This document shows positions 18,560 through 27,580 of a DNA stretch of 37,155 bases, piece after piece. The notes under the pieces are model-generated. The model was not told the origin of the DNA and ran no database searches. It was given only the letters and a program-made list of their open reading frames with translations. The position numbers and the translations under genes were made by a program. Origin of the DNA: Rhodospirillales bacterium (lineage in GTDB: Bacteria; Pseudomonadota; Alphaproteobacteria; Rhodospirillales; UBA2165); the NCBI GenBank assembly GCA_028345065.1, contig JAOMCN010000022.1:1-37155 (forward strand), in the 5' to 3' direction. Within the stretch, counting starts at the first letter, position 1, and every line of letters starts with the position of its first letter.

Positions 18560-19855
18560 CTAATCTAGGATAGCCAACATCTCTTCAACTCGAGTAAATC
18601 TTTCTCGGGGTCGCGGGGGTTGAGTTCGGGAATACTCCATATCAGATATTTTCTGCCACTCCTTAAAGTTCACTCGGCGGACGCCACGTTTTTGAAGGAG
18701 AATATCAACTTCGTTGCCGCCGGGTTTACCGGTGGTTTTCATATCTTCTATAACTAATTCTACTACGTCGCGTGAATCCGGTCCGTTTGTAGGAATGGTT
18801 CCAGATGGCCCTCGTTTAGCCCAGCCGACCACATAGACGCCCGGTTCAACCCGGCCATTTTCATTCGCTACGGTCCCGCCATTTAACGGAACCCCTGCGG
18901 GTGGCAAAGTGTGATAGCCGATTGCGGTAACGACCGACCCACAGGAAATTTCAAATGTTTTCCCTGTGGCGACAGCCTTTCCGTCAACAATTTCTGTTTT
19001 TTCAAGGCGAATACCTTCTACACGATCGGCACCTAATATTTTTATTGGAGAAGCATAAAAAGTTAAGTTCATTCTGACATTCTTCTCGGGCTTATTTTGA
19101 TCGGATAGCTCTTTTAAAATTTTTAGATTTTTCTCTTTTATACCCTTGGTGCGGCCTTCAAAATCACCCTCCACTTTATGAGGGAGCTGACTTCCGTCGA
19201 TGATCGCTGCACACCTTTCCAATTCGCGAATTTCTCCTAGTTCTTTGGGGGTAAACCCAGCCTCAATCGGGCCACGACGGCCGAACATATGCAGTGTAGT
19301 AAGGGGTGAAGCCTCTATGGCATCTAAAGCGTGTTTGCAAATGTCAGAGGTGTCATGTTCGGCACGGGTTTTGGATAAAACCCGGCAAACATCCAATGCA
19401 ACATTTCCAATGCCAATAACAGCAACACCATCTTTATCAAGAAGAGGATCTAAGTCCCGAAATTCCGGATGACCATTATACCAGCCGACGAAAGCACATG
19501 CACCGTAAACGCCATTTAGGTTTTCTCCATTTATACCCAGTTTACGATCATTATAAGCGCCCATTGCTAGAATTACGGAATCATAATGTTCCTTTAACTC
19601 TGCCATAGAAATATCTTTTCCAATTTCGACATTTCCGAAGAAATCAACAGTATTTTCTTCGAATGTGCGGGCAAACTGACGCGATGTATTTCTCGTTTTG
19701 TAGTGATCAGGCGCCACACCATAACGGATTAACCCATAAGGTGCGGGATATTTTTCGAAGACGTCGACACGACAACCGGGTGCACTTTTTAATAAGGCGT
19801 CTGCCGCGTACATTCCCGCGGGACCAGACCCAACAATGGCAAACTTTGCACTCAT
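18560..19855 (-). CDS. fprA: Ferredoxin-NADP+ reductase of the adrenodoxin reductase type (FprA-like)
   Basis: The 431-residue flavoprotein has the FAD Rossmann motif AIVGSGPAGMYAAD (6-19), the family block YGLIRYGVAPDHYKTRN, and the NADP-binding GIGNVALDVCRVL. Near the end is GWAKRGPSGTIPTN, the FAD-contact signature of adrenodoxin reductase/FprA. It moves electrons between NADPH and ferredoxins, and could supply cytochrome P450 or oxygenase systems or iron-sulfur assembly. No ferredoxin gene is adjacent. Followed at 21 bp by a small membrane ORF. Confidence 0.92.
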   Translation of the reverse strand: MSAKFAIVGSGPAGMYAADALLKSAPGCRVDVFEKYPAPYGLIRYGVAPDHYKTRNTSRQFARTFEENTVDFFGNVEIGKDISMAELKEHYDSVILAMGAYNDRKLGINGENLNGVYGACAFVGWYNGHPEFRDLDPLLDKDGVAVIGIGNVALDVCRVLSKTRAEHDTSDICKHALDAIEASPLTTLHMFGRRGPIEAGFTPKELGEIRELERCAAIIDGSQLPHKVEGDFEGRTKGIKEKNLKILKELSDQNKPEKNVRMNLTFYASPIKILGADRVEGIRLEKTEIVDGKAVATGKTFEISCGSVVTAIGYHTLPPAGVPLNGGTVANENGRVEPGVYVVGWAKRGPSGTIPTNGPDSRDVVELVIEDMKTTGKPGGNEVDILLQKRGVRRVNFKEWQKISDMEYSRTQPPRPRERFTRVEEMLAILD

Positions 19856-20174
19856 TCGGGTATGCTCGATATATTCAAAGGCTGAATACCAGGGGAGGAA
19901 CTGGCCCCATAATTAAAACTATTAGGCATGGTATACTATAAATTTGTTACAAGTTTATCGTGACTAACACGCGACGGAGAGTGGGATAAAAGTGTCAGAC
20001 CGTCAAGAGTCATATGGAGTTTATCTGAGTTTGGCTCGTCCTGTACGGCACCATCGGTAGCCCCTTCAACATCGGTCGAACCCACGGCTACAGAATGGTT
20101 TATTCTATCGGGTTAAATTTTCATCACTAACCAGACAATTAACATTAAATAAGTGGCTTAGTCGTTGCGCGGGT
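19856..20174. other. Intergenic region between the thiolase and fprA, no recognised gene
   Basis: These 319 bp separate two minus-strand genes and should hold the fprA promoter. I see no tRNA, riboswitch or terminator. A 49-codon minus-strand frame from a GTG (20083-20085) to a TAG (19936-19938) is open but has no ribosome binding site or recognisable product. Confidence 0.4.
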
Positions 20175-21380
20175 TTAGATTCTCTCAATGACGGTGGAGA
20201 TACCTTGTCCTACACCAACGCACATTGTACATAAAGCTTTGGAGCCGCCACTGCGCAAAAGCTGGTATGTAGCTGTCGTTAGTAACCGGGCGCCGCTTGC
20301 TCCTAAAGGATGCCCGAGGGCTATAGCCCCTCCTTGCGGATTTACCCGCGGGTCATTATCGTCAATGCCAAGGCTTCTAAGCACACCAAGCGACTGAGCG
20401 GCGAAGGCTTCGTTCAATTCGATGATGTCCATATCGTCCATGGTCAAACCTAAGCGGTCTAAAAGTTTTTCCGTCGCCGGAACTGGACCTATGCCCATTA
20501 CCCGCGGAGGAACGCCCGCACTAGCCATGCCGAGTATACGGGTTTTCGGTTCTAAACCATGTTTAATTGCCCCATCTTCTGAGGCAATTAATAGTGCACA
20601 TGCCCCATCGTTTACGCCGGAGGAGTTGCCCGCAGTTACCGTGCCACCTTCTTTAAAGGCAGCTCTCAGGGTTGCCAGTTTCTCAATCGTGGTATCAGCG
20701 CGGGGATGTTCATCTTTTTTGAAGAGAATGTCTTCTACCTTACGCTGAGGGATAGGTACAGTTGCTATTTCCTCGGCCAAGCGACCGTTATCCTGAGCGG
20801 TTACTGTTTTCGCTTGGCTTTCACTGGCAAACCTATCCTGGTCTTCTCGATTAATGTTATGGGCCTCAGCGACGTTTTCTGCCGTTTCTCCCATAGAGTC
20901 TGTGCCATATAACTGTCTCATTTTTGGATTAATAAAGCGCCAACCAATTGTTGTATCGTAAATTTCCGCATTTCTGGAAAAGGCATTATCAGCTTTCGGT
21001 AATACAAATGGCGAGCGGGACATGTTCTCGACGCCACCTGCCACCAACAACTCTGCCTCTCCAGTGCGAATGCTCTGTGCAGCGCTCCCAACAGCGTGCA
21101 TTCCAGAACCACAAAGGCGATTAACAGTCACGCCAGGTACAGTGTCTGGTAATCCCGCCAGTAGGGAACCCATTCGAGCAACGTTCCGGTTGTCTTCCCC
21201 CGCCTGATTAACACAACCATAGATCACGTCGTCTACAGCTTCCCAGTCGGCCTTTGGATTTCTTTCTATCAAGTTGGCAAGAGGAATTGCGGCCAAATCG
21301 TCTGTCCTGACTGTAGATAAAGATCCACCGTATCGTCCAATAGGAGTTCTGATTGCGTCACAAATAAAAGCCTCGGTCAT
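20175..21380 (-). CDS. pcaF: Thiolase, 3-oxoadipyl-CoA thiolase type
   Basis: From the ATG at 21380 the product is 401 residues, the exact length usual for PcaF/PaaJ. It begins with the canonical thiolase N-terminus [19 protein letters not shown] longer frame to 21455 adds 25 residues that no thiolase has. Catalytic residues are Cys90 in [10 protein letters not shown], His in [10 protein letters not shown], and Cys in [26 protein letters not shown] is typical of 3-oxoadipyl-CoA thiolases, which cleave 3-oxoadipyl-CoA to succinyl-CoA and acetyl-CoA at the end of the beta-ketoadipate or phenylacetate pathway. A general acetyl-CoA acetyltransferase is the alternative. No other pca or paa genes adjoin it, but the aryl-CoA monooxygenase at the left edge fits aromatic catabolism. 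Confidence 0.88.
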   Translation of the reverse strand: MTEAFICDAIRTPIGRYGGSLSTVRTDDLAAIPLANLIERNPKADWEAVDDVIYGCVNQAGEDNRNVARMGSLLAGLPDTVPGVTVNRLCGSGMHAVGSAAQSIRTGEAELLVAGGVENMSRSPFVLPKADNAFSRNAEIYDTTIGWRFINPKMRQLYGTDSMGETAENVAEAHNINREDQDRFASESQAKTVTAQDNGRLAEEIATVPIPQRKVEDILFKKDEHPRADTTIEKLATLRAAFKEGGTVTAGNSSGVNDGACALLIASEDGAIKHGLEPKTRILGMASAGVPPRVMGIGPVPATEKLLDRLGLTMDDMDIIELNEAFAAQSLGVLRSLGIDDNDPRVNPQGGAIALGHPLGASGARLLTTATYQLLRSGGSKALCTMCVGVGQGISTVIERI

Positions 21381-21564
21381 AGTATTCACGAGCCTGTCAG
21401 CTCGCCCCTTGAAAATTAACAATATTCGTTCACACCATAATGAAAGTAAAAACACCCCGCAATCTCAAGTATAGGATGGAATTCCCGATGGAACATTTAG
21501 TTGGCGATGAGTGAAAAAATTGGACATAGTCTAAACGTTGGAGATTAATGGATTAGGATCAGAA

Positions 21565-21897
21565 ATGATGGACGAACAATTGACCAAAAAATCATGTGTG
21601 CCATGCCAAGGAGGAATTTCTGCTTTGGTGATTAGTGAAGCGGAAGAATTACTAGTTCAGACACCCGGATGGCAACTTAAAGAAAAAGGTCATCACCTGC
21701 ATAAGCGCTATGAATTCAATGATTTTTTAGGTTCATTATCATTTGTTAACAAACTAGGACAATTAGCGGAGGCTGAGGGACATCATCCTGATATTGCGTT
21801 TGGATGGGGTTACGCCGAGATAAAGATTTTTACCCATAAAATTAATGGTCTTCACGAGAACGATTTCATCCTCGCGGCTAAAATTGACCAATTGTAG
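21565..21897 (+). CDS. phhB: Pterin-4a-carbinolamine dehydratase
   Basis: The 110-residue product has the family opening CVPCQGG, PGWQL, and the active-site EGHHPDI with its two adjacent His, followed by a Trp-containing GWGYAEIKIFTH. It dehydrates 4a-hydroxytetrahydrobiopterin, recycling the cofactor of phenylalanine hydroxylase, and may help folate-like pterin metabolism. The frame extends to 21538, but AGGA (21555-21558) sits six bases before the ATG at 21565, which also gives the usual N-terminus. No phenylalanine hydroxylase is encoded here. Divergent from the thiolase and convergent with a DMT permease. Confidence 0.92.
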   Translation: MMDEQLTKKSCVPCQGGISALVISEAEELLVQTPGWQLKEKGHHLHKRYEFNDFLGSLSFVNKLGQLAEAEGHHPDIAFGWGYAEIKIFTHKINGLHENDFILAAKIDQL

Positions 21898-22063
21898 CGC
21901 GAGAAAAAAACTAATTACTTGTAACACCCTAGTTATGTCTGCTGTTCGTTAGGAAGTTGAGAGAAAATATGACGAAGGTCTTTATTTGTGTCTTGAAAGC
22001 TGATGAGTACAAGCAAAATCTGGGTCCCCTATTCCAGGGCATCCGCTTTTCGATCGGCAGGAG

Positions 22064-22999
22064 TTATAATGAACTGGTGCCCTGAGTCGGTGTATCGGGA
22101 ACCTTAAAAATATCGGTCCGTAGAATAGATTCACGCCGAGCGATATAAGAAGTTGATGTGACAATCATCAACCCACCAACCCAAACCCAAATAGTTGGAA
22201 CCTCATTAAAAAATAGAAACCCGAGCAAGGCACCCCATACGAGGCGGGTGAAATTAATGGGTTCTAGTGCACTGATATCGGCGAGTGTCAGAGCCTTCAT
22301 CCAAGCATAGTGGGCAGTACTTAATAATATCCCAATAAACGCGAGAATGACGAATTCGCTAAATGTTGGCTGGGTCCACACGAAAATTGAGGGAATGAAA
22401 GTGACTGGAACCATGAAAAGCATCAGATAGATAACACTAGTGGTGCTGTTGTCAGTTTTAGCTAAGGATTTCGAAATCAGACGTTGGATTGCGCTGAACA
22501 CAACAGTTAACAAAAGCAAGATCACCCCAAGATCAAACGCCTGGTACCCTGGCCGCAAAACAATCAGAGCTCCAAGGCCACCAAACCCAAGGGCCATCCA
22601 GCGGCGATATCCAACCTTTTCGTTGAAAATAAAAATGGCGCCAATGGTGATTAAAAGAGGTGCAATAAGGTTAAAAGCAGCAGCATCTGCTAGTGGGACA
22701 AGTGTCAGCGCACAAAACCAGGCTAATACGGCACCTCCATTAAATATAGCACGAATGAAATGCAGACTAGTGCGATTTGTTAGAAATATTTTTGTCCCAA
22801 ATTTCAAAACGGTAGGCACGAAAGCTATTAACCCAAAGACTGATCCCCAGAATGAAATTTCCAGAGGGTGAATACTGGTTGACAGATTTCTAACCAATAT
22901 CCACATGATGCTAAGCAACGCTGAGAAGGCTGCTGCATAAAATACTGCTACGAGGTTAGTTCGTTTAGGAACAAATGTGATGGGTTCGGTTCTTGGCAA
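22064..22999 (-). CDS. DMT/EamA-family permease
   Basis: The 311-residue protein has ten hydrophobic helices in two EamA repeats. Each repeat has a typical conserved end: PLADAAAFNLIAPLLITIGAIFIFNEKVG in the first and ADISALEPINFTRLVWGALLGFLFFNE in the second. The family exports or imports metabolites such as amino acids and nucleobases; the substrate here is unknown. The start is a TTG (22997-22999) only 12 bp after the FAD-dehydrogenase stop, without a strong ribosome binding site, so translation is probably coupled. Co-transcription suggests a link to the acid handled by the dehydrogenase. Confidence 0.85.
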   Translation of the reverse strand: MPRTEPITFVPKRTNLVAVFYAAAFSALLSIMWILVRNLSTSIHPLEISFWGSVFGLIAFVPTVLKFGTKIFLTNRTSLHFIRAIFNGGAVLAWFCALTLVPLADAAAFNLIAPLLITIGAIFIFNEKVGYRRWMALGFGGLGALIVLRPGYQAFDLGVILLLLTVVFSAIQRLISKSLAKTDNSTTSVIYLMLFMVPVTFIPSIFVWTQPTFSEFVILAFIGILLSTAHYAWMKALTLADISALEPINFTRLVWGALLGFLFFNEVPTIWVWVGGLMIVTSTSYIARRESILRTDIFKVPDTPTQGTSSL

Positions 23000-23011
23000 A
23001 GGAATGTTTAG

Positions 23012-24430
23012 CTAGACAGCCACTATTTTGCCCGGGTTCATAATATCGTCGGGATCAAGTGAACGTTTAACTGTCTTCATTATATCAACAGCTAACCCGT
23101 GCTCAGCCCGCATATACTGCATCTTGCCTTGGCCAATTCCATGTTCGCCCGTGCAGGTGCCTCCCATATCTAGGGCACGTTTTATTAGCTTGCTATTAAT
23201 TTCATTGGCAACTTTGAGGTCACTAGTAAATTGATCCGGGCCGATTAACAACGCAACATGAAAATTACCATCTCCCACATGCCCTACGATAGGTGCAATG
23301 ATTTCTGCCTCGTCTATATCTTTTTTGGTTTCCAAAATACAATTCACCAATTGTGATATAGGGACACATACATCTGTCGTAAATAATTTACTTCCTGGCC
23401 GCAGGGCAACACATGCAAGGGCAGCATCATGGCGGGCTTGCCACATGGTATCACGTTCTTCACCGTTTGTGGTCCATTTGAATTGGTTGTCTTCAAACTC
23501 GCCACAAATTTCCCCCACTTTTTCAGCTTGCTCCTTAACACTCGCATCTGAGCCATGAAATTCTAAAAATAGAGTAGGTTTGACCGGAAAACTTGTTTTT
23601 GAATATTTATTTATTGCCTCTAATGTCCACTCGTCGAGTAATTCAATACGTGCAATTGGTATCCCCCATTGGATCGTGGAAATTACAGCGTTGACGGCGC
23701 CTTCCAAACTTTCAAAATTAACCACCGCGGAAGATATTGCTTCTGGAATTCCAAAAAGTTTAATCGTTATTTTTGTAATAACCCCAAGGGTTCCTTCTGA
23801 TCCCACATATAAACGAGTTAGGTCATAACCAGCAGAGGATTTTCTTGCTCGGGTCCCGGTTTCGATTATGGAGCCGTCAGGTGTAACGATTTCTAAACTC
23901 AAGACATTATCTTTCATGGTACCGTATCGCACGGCATTGGTGCCTGAGGCCCTGGTAGCTGTCATCCCGCCGATTGAAGCATCCGCACCTGGGTCAATAG
24001 GAAAGAATAGTCCAGTATCTCTAAGGTGTTCATTTAACTGCTTTCGTGTAACCCCTGGCTCAACCGTTACGTCCATGTCTTCAACATTTACTTCGACTAT
24101 GCTGTTCATCTCGGATAGGTCTACACAAATTCCACCGTGAAGTGCCGCAAGATGTCCTTCCAGAGATGTACCGGTTCCGTGGGGAATGATTGGCACTTTA
24201 TACTTTGCACATATTTTGACGATCTTACTAACTTCTTCTGAGGAATGTGCTGTTATAACCGCATCTGCTGGAGAGATTTCATGAAAAGAAAAATCGGTAG
24301 CATATTGTTCTCTAACCGCCATTGAGGTTGATACTCGATTAGGTAATATTTTACTGAGCTCAACAATAGTTAGATTGATCACATCCTGGGAAGGGCGTTC
24401 AATTGCCTTGTAGCCATCTGGCGGTACCAT
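23012..24430 (-). CDS. FAD-linked 2-hydroxyacid dehydrogenase (D-lactate dehydrogenase/GlcD family)
   Basis: The 472-residue protein has a PCMH-type FAD domain (about 50-235) with PIIPHGTGTSLEGH, GADASIGGMTATRASG and SSAGYDLTRLYVGSEGTLG. The FAD-oxidase C-terminal domain has APIVGHVGDGNFHV and GGTCTGEHGIGQGK. The HVGDGNFH and GEHGIG motifs are the metal and active-site signatures of D-lactate dehydrogenase (cytochrome)/glycolate oxidase GlcD proteins. It would oxidise a D-2-hydroxyacid and pass electrons to cytochrome c or quinone. Substrate identity (D-lactate, glycolate, D-2-hydroxyglutarate) is not resolved. GGAGA seven bases before the ATG supports the start. It leads a two-gene unit with the DMT permease. 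Confidence 0.9.
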   Translation of the reverse strand: MVPPDGYKAIERPSQDVINLTIVELSKILPNRVSTSMAVREQYATDFSFHEISPADAVITAHSSEEVSKIVKICAKYKVPIIPHGTGTSLEGHLAALHGGICVDLSEMNSIVEVNVEDMDVTVEPGVTRKQLNEHLRDTGLFFPIDPGADASIGGMTATRASGTNAVRYGTMKDNVLSLEIVTPDGSIIETGTRARKSSAGYDLTRLYVGSEGTLGVITKITIKLFGIPEAISSAVVNFESLEGAVNAVISTIQWGIPIARIELLDEWTLEAINKYSKTSFPVKPTLFLEFHGSDASVKEQAEKVGEICGEFEDNQFKWTTNGEERDTMWQARHDAALACVALRPGSKLFTTDVCVPISQLVNCILETKKDIDEAEIIAPIVGHVGDGNFHVALLIGPDQFTSDLKVANEINSKLIKRALDMGGTCTGEHGIGQGKMQYMRAEHGLAVDIMKTVKRSLDPDDIMNPGKIVAV

Positions 24431-24491
24431 TGGGGAATCTCCCAGGCATTATTTGATATCGTTAATGGGAAGCCTAATAATGATTGAAGAA

Positions 24492-24535
24492 GTTGATTGC
24501 ATCAACCAGGTTAAGAAAAATTAATTGTTAACAAT
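24492..24535 (-). promoter_or_regulatory. Two dyads upstream of the FAD-linked dehydrogenase
   Basis: Two inverted repeats lie 60-105 bp before the dehydrogenase start. GTTGAT-TGC-ATCAAC spans 24492-24506, and the perfect 12-bp palindrome ATTGTTAACAAT spans 24524-24535. Their positions fit an operator region for a local regulator, but no regulator gene is adjacent and I cannot name the family. The gap 24431-24594 otherwise shows nothing. Confidence 0.3.
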
Positions 24536-24594
24536 CGTTTTAACTCTTGAGAGTGGTTTAGGTTACCGGTAATCGCTCGGTGTTAATTCAGAGG

Positions 24595-25650
24595 CTACTT
24601 GGAATCTCGCCAGGCAATGGGTGCACCCGCTGGAGGTGCTATTCGATGGCGTAAGACACCAATTCTATCTGCTTCGAGTTCAACAGTTGCTCCTGGCTTT
24701 ATCCAACGATCTATTTCAAAGCCGCAACCACTATTAACAGTGCCTGAACCCAGAACCTCTCCTACTTTCATCAGTTCATCTTGGGATGTGTAGGAAACAG
24801 CTTCGGGAAAGCTCCAGTGCATTGGCCCTGGCGTAGATTTGGCCCATATTTCGCCATCAATCCGTACAGCCATCTTTAGTGTTGCGGGGTCACCAAATTC
24901 ATCTGCCGTGACAATCCAGGGACCTAATCCCCAGGCAAAGTCTTTGCCCTTGTAAGGGCCTGTCGACACGTTCATTTCCCCCCTCTGGGTATCGCGAGCC
25001 GAGAAGTCGTTAAGCAGAGTATAGCCGAGTATATAATTGGGAGCTTCATCAATGGGTACATCTTTTGCCGGTCTACCAATAACAGCTGCAAGCTCAAGCT
25101 CATAATCAAGCTTTTTAGTATACCGCGGCCAGGGTACAGACGTATCGTGACCATACATAGTCGTTGAATTCCCCTTGAACGCAGTGGGTTGTTCATACCA
25201 AGCCGGCGGTATCTTCAATCCCATCTTGGAGAACGTGTTTTCCAGATGGTCTTCAAAAGCTGCAAAATCGCGTAGTACAGGTACGCTAGTGATTGGTGGT
25301 ACAAGGGCGATTTGAGAGAGGCGCCAGCAAATGATTTCGCCATTTACACCCTTCTCATCAGGGTTTTCGTCTACCCATTCCAAAGCCTCTTTGATCAAAC
25401 TTAGGTCGCATTCGTGTATTGTCATAAAAGCCTGCAGGTCAGGCGGGCAGTAGGCATTAGCGCGGGCATTTGGATTTCCATGTCCAGACGCTGCTATTTT
25501 GGCTGCCAATGCGAAGTTAATATCAACTACATCACCAGCGTTTGTTCGAGCGTCTTCGATAGTATTGTCAGTGCCTCCATCGAGTTTAACTACACCAAAC
25601 CGAGATTGGGGTCCAACCGGTGTATCAATTTTAAACATTGCTAGCTTCAT
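24595..25650 (-). CDS. Fumarylacetoacetate hydrolase (FAH) family protein
   Basis: The 351-residue protein has a variable N-terminal domain and a C-terminal FAH fold (about 120-340). Seen are FAAFEDHLENTFSKMG, the metal-binding acidic run DYELELAAVIGR, YTLLNDFSARDTQRGEM, and GSGTVNSGCGFEIDRW. FAH enzymes cleave or decarboxylate beta-diketo or oxo acids with Mg2+/Mn2+ in aromatic and sugar catabolism. The length and AFEDH block place it with the longer FAH-like proteins, not classical 420-residue fumarylacetoacetase. The substrate is not evident. Its ATG overlaps the cupin stop by ATGA, so the two proteins are translationally coupled. Confidence 0.9.
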   Translation of the reverse strand: MKLAMFKIDTPVGPQSRFGVVKLDGGTDNTIEDARTNAGDVVDINFALAAKIAASGHGNPNARANAYCPPDLQAFMTIHECDLSLIKEALEWVDENPDEKGVNGEIICWRLSQIALVPPITSVPVLRDFAAFEDHLENTFSKMGLKIPPAWYEQPTAFKGNSTTMYGHDTSVPWPRYTKKLDYELELAAVIGRPAKDVPIDEAPNYILGYTLLNDFSARDTQRGEMNVSTGPYKGKDFAWGLGPWIVTADEFGDPATLKMAVRIDGEIWAKSTPGPMHWSFPEAVSYTSQDELMKVGEVLGSGTVNSGCGFEIDRWIKPGATVELEADRIGVLRHRIAPPAGAPIAWRDSK

Positions 25651-26198
25651 TGTGTTGTTACCTGGCTTTGAAGATCAACTTTGTCCGCTTCGTCTGTAAC
25701 GGGGAACGGCCCCTGTTTGATTTCAACAAGGCGTGTGCCATTTTCGAGAAATTCGACCTCATGGCCTTCGAGCATTAAGATGAGGTCACCGGGTTTGACA
25801 GTTACGTCGCCGAGAAAGTCTGCCTCAGTGGTGTAAACCCCGATGCGCGCACTGCCACGTTGGCATAATAGTATTTGATGGCGTGTCGGAAGGTCTGGTA
25901 AAGGGACTTCTGGAACGTGGTAGTGAGCACCGGTTGTGCCGCCAGGGTCTCGATTTAACATAATTACCTGGAGGGGCCAATCGTCATGTGTAATGTGCGC
26001 CTTGTTTTTGCGTTCCGATTCTGGATCTACATTGTAAGCGGTGCGGATATGTTCTCGTTCCTCTTCCGTTTCTATAAATGGTGGAAATTTTTCAAATTCG
26101 TCAAAGTCAGCTCGGATGTGGATAGCCACTACTCTCTGATCGTTCGGAGATCTGAAATATTTCACCGAACTCAAGTTTTCAGGCGTTTGGAAATCCAT
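25647..26198 (-). CDS. Cupin-domain protein, function unknown
   Basis: The 183-residue protein is a single-cupin fold. GAHYHVPE supplies His92 and His94, RHQILLCQRGSARIGV makes the first barrel strand pair (His107 near), and PGDLILMLEGHEVEF gives His146, so a metal site is likely intact. An acidic N-terminal segment of about 70 residues precedes it. It could be a dioxygenase, isomerase or binding protein acting on the same substrate as the FAH protein, whose start overlaps its stop by four bases. I do not recognise the exact family. The promoter should lie in 26199-26444, where only a 5-bp hairpin (26327-26340) stands out. Confidence 0.8.
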   Translation of the reverse strand: MDFQTPENLSSVKYFRSPNDQRVVAIHIRADFDEFEKFPPFIETEEEREHIRTAYNVDPESERKNKAHITHDDWPLQVIMLNRDPGGTTGAHYHVPEVPLPDLPTRHQILLCQRGSARIGVYTTEADFLGDVTVKPGDLILMLEGHEVEFLENGTRLVEIKQGPFPVTDEADKVDLQSQVTTQ

Positions 26199-26444
26199 TC
26201 AAAGATACTCCCTCGTTATTGCTTTAGATAGTCTAGGTACTCGGATCCAAGATCAAAAGCGTAAATAATAAAGACTGTGGATAGATGTAGATAATATTTT
26301 AGGAAACCTGAGCCCTACTTGTTTATCGGTTTATTAACCGAAAGGATGGTCCTTGCCCTGTAGAAAATCTAATATCGTTAAGATTCTGATGAGCCTTCAT
26401 AACCTAACCCTACCAAGCAATCATTTTGTATTCCATATAAAGTG

Positions 26445-27314
26445 TTATTTCCCAGCTTGAAATTTATTTTCCCGAACCGCGATGTAGAGGCCGCTCCCAA
26501 CAACCACAGTTATTCCAATCCACGTTATTACGTCTGGAAATTCTGAAAAAAATAAATATCCAAAGAATGTAGCTCCAACTATATGCATATAGTGAAAGGG
26601 TGCAATCAAGCTAGCTTGTCCGAATCGGAAGGCTGAAAGTACCATGGTTTGGGCAATAGATGTGATTATTACAAATCCAATAATAAGCCATACATCCTGA
26701 GGTCTGGGAGCGGTCCACTTGAACGGTATTAAAGGGCTAAGCATGATCAAACCTATATATGCAGGATATACAATTGTCGCGAAAGGAACTCCTTCACGAG
26801 CTAGTTTCCGGCTAGTAATATAGAAAAACCCAACACATATCCCAGAACTGAAAGCGATTATGTAACCAACACTTTCACCTGAAAAGACGGGTCGAAGAAG
26901 TATAACGGCGCCCAAGAAACCAACGACAACTGCACCCCACCGATGCAAGCCAATTTTCTCGCCTAATATTAATGGAGAGAGAGCCGCTACAATCAAAGGA
27001 GAGGTAAATGACACAGCGGTTGCGTCAGCGAGGGGGATTATCATGACTGACCAATAAAACAATCCCATCCCTGTAATGAGCGAAAGTCCCCGGGCAATTT
27101 GCCAAGGTAAGGGTCTTGGAAGTAGTTGATTCCACCCATGTCGGATAATCAGAATGGGCAACCATATACCTGACATGAAGGCAAGCTGAACCCAGATAAC
27201 AAGAATTGGTGAATAGTAGCCAGCTGTTATTTTGACGATTGCATCTTTCCATGCAAACAATAATACAGCGCACGTCATTAATAAAATGCCGGGAAGGGAA
27301 GAGGAAGGGTTCAA
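26445..27314 (-). CDS. DMT/EamA-family permease
   Basis: The 289-residue protein has ten predicted helices and two EamA repeats. The repeat ends are PLADATAVSFTSPLIVAALSP with LGEKIG, and ASLIAPFHYMHIVGATFFGYLFFSE. This pattern is close to S-adenosylmethionine/S-adenosylhomocysteine-type and RhaT-like DMT permeases, but the substrate is not resolved. It is distinct from the DMT protein at 22064-22999, with low similarity outside the family motifs. It has its own promoter region, shared with the divergent coiled-coil gene (27315-27580). Confidence 0.87.
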   Translation of the reverse strand: MNPSSSLPGILLMTCAVLLFAWKDAIVKITAGYYSPILVIWVQLAFMSGIWLPILIIRHGWNQLLPRPLPWQIARGLSLITGMGLFYWSVMIIPLADATAVSFTSPLIVAALSPLILGEKIGLHRWGAVVVGFLGAVILLRPVFSGESVGYIIAFSSGICVGFFYITSRKLAREGVPFATIVYPAYIGLIMLSPLIPFKWTAPRPQDVWLIIGFVIITSIAQTMVLSAFRFGQASLIAPFHYMHIVGATFFGYLFFSEFPDVITWIGITVVVGSGLYIAVRENKFQAGK

Positions 27315-27580
27315 TGTTTTATGTATAGTCGTTTGCGGAAAACTTGTATGACACGGACTGATGGGCGCTGCAGTTGAACAAAATTAAATTGAAATCATTT
27401 GGATTAATATACTCTGTAATCGAAATTGAGTTTAAGAAACATACAGTTATTTGTATTAATCCGCAGGGTTTCTCATATTAAAATTAAGTGATCGCCCCGG
27501 CAATCTTGTAATATTCCAATGGATATCATACTTAAAATGACTTTTAAATTTATTCAGTGATAATATTGTATAATATTAGA

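Noticed and set aside
19936-20085. A 49-codon minus-strand frame in the thiolase-fprA gap
   Set aside because: GTG start without ribosome binding site, no recognisable product and low complexity of evidence.
19980-20100. T-arm-like GGTCGAACCCA suggesting a tRNA
   Set aside because: No matching acceptor stem, D-arm or anticodon arm could be placed around it.
21381-21455. N-terminal 25-residue extension of the thiolase
   Set aside because: Thiolases begin at [12 protein letters not shown]; the extension has no homology and the shorter form has the exact family length.
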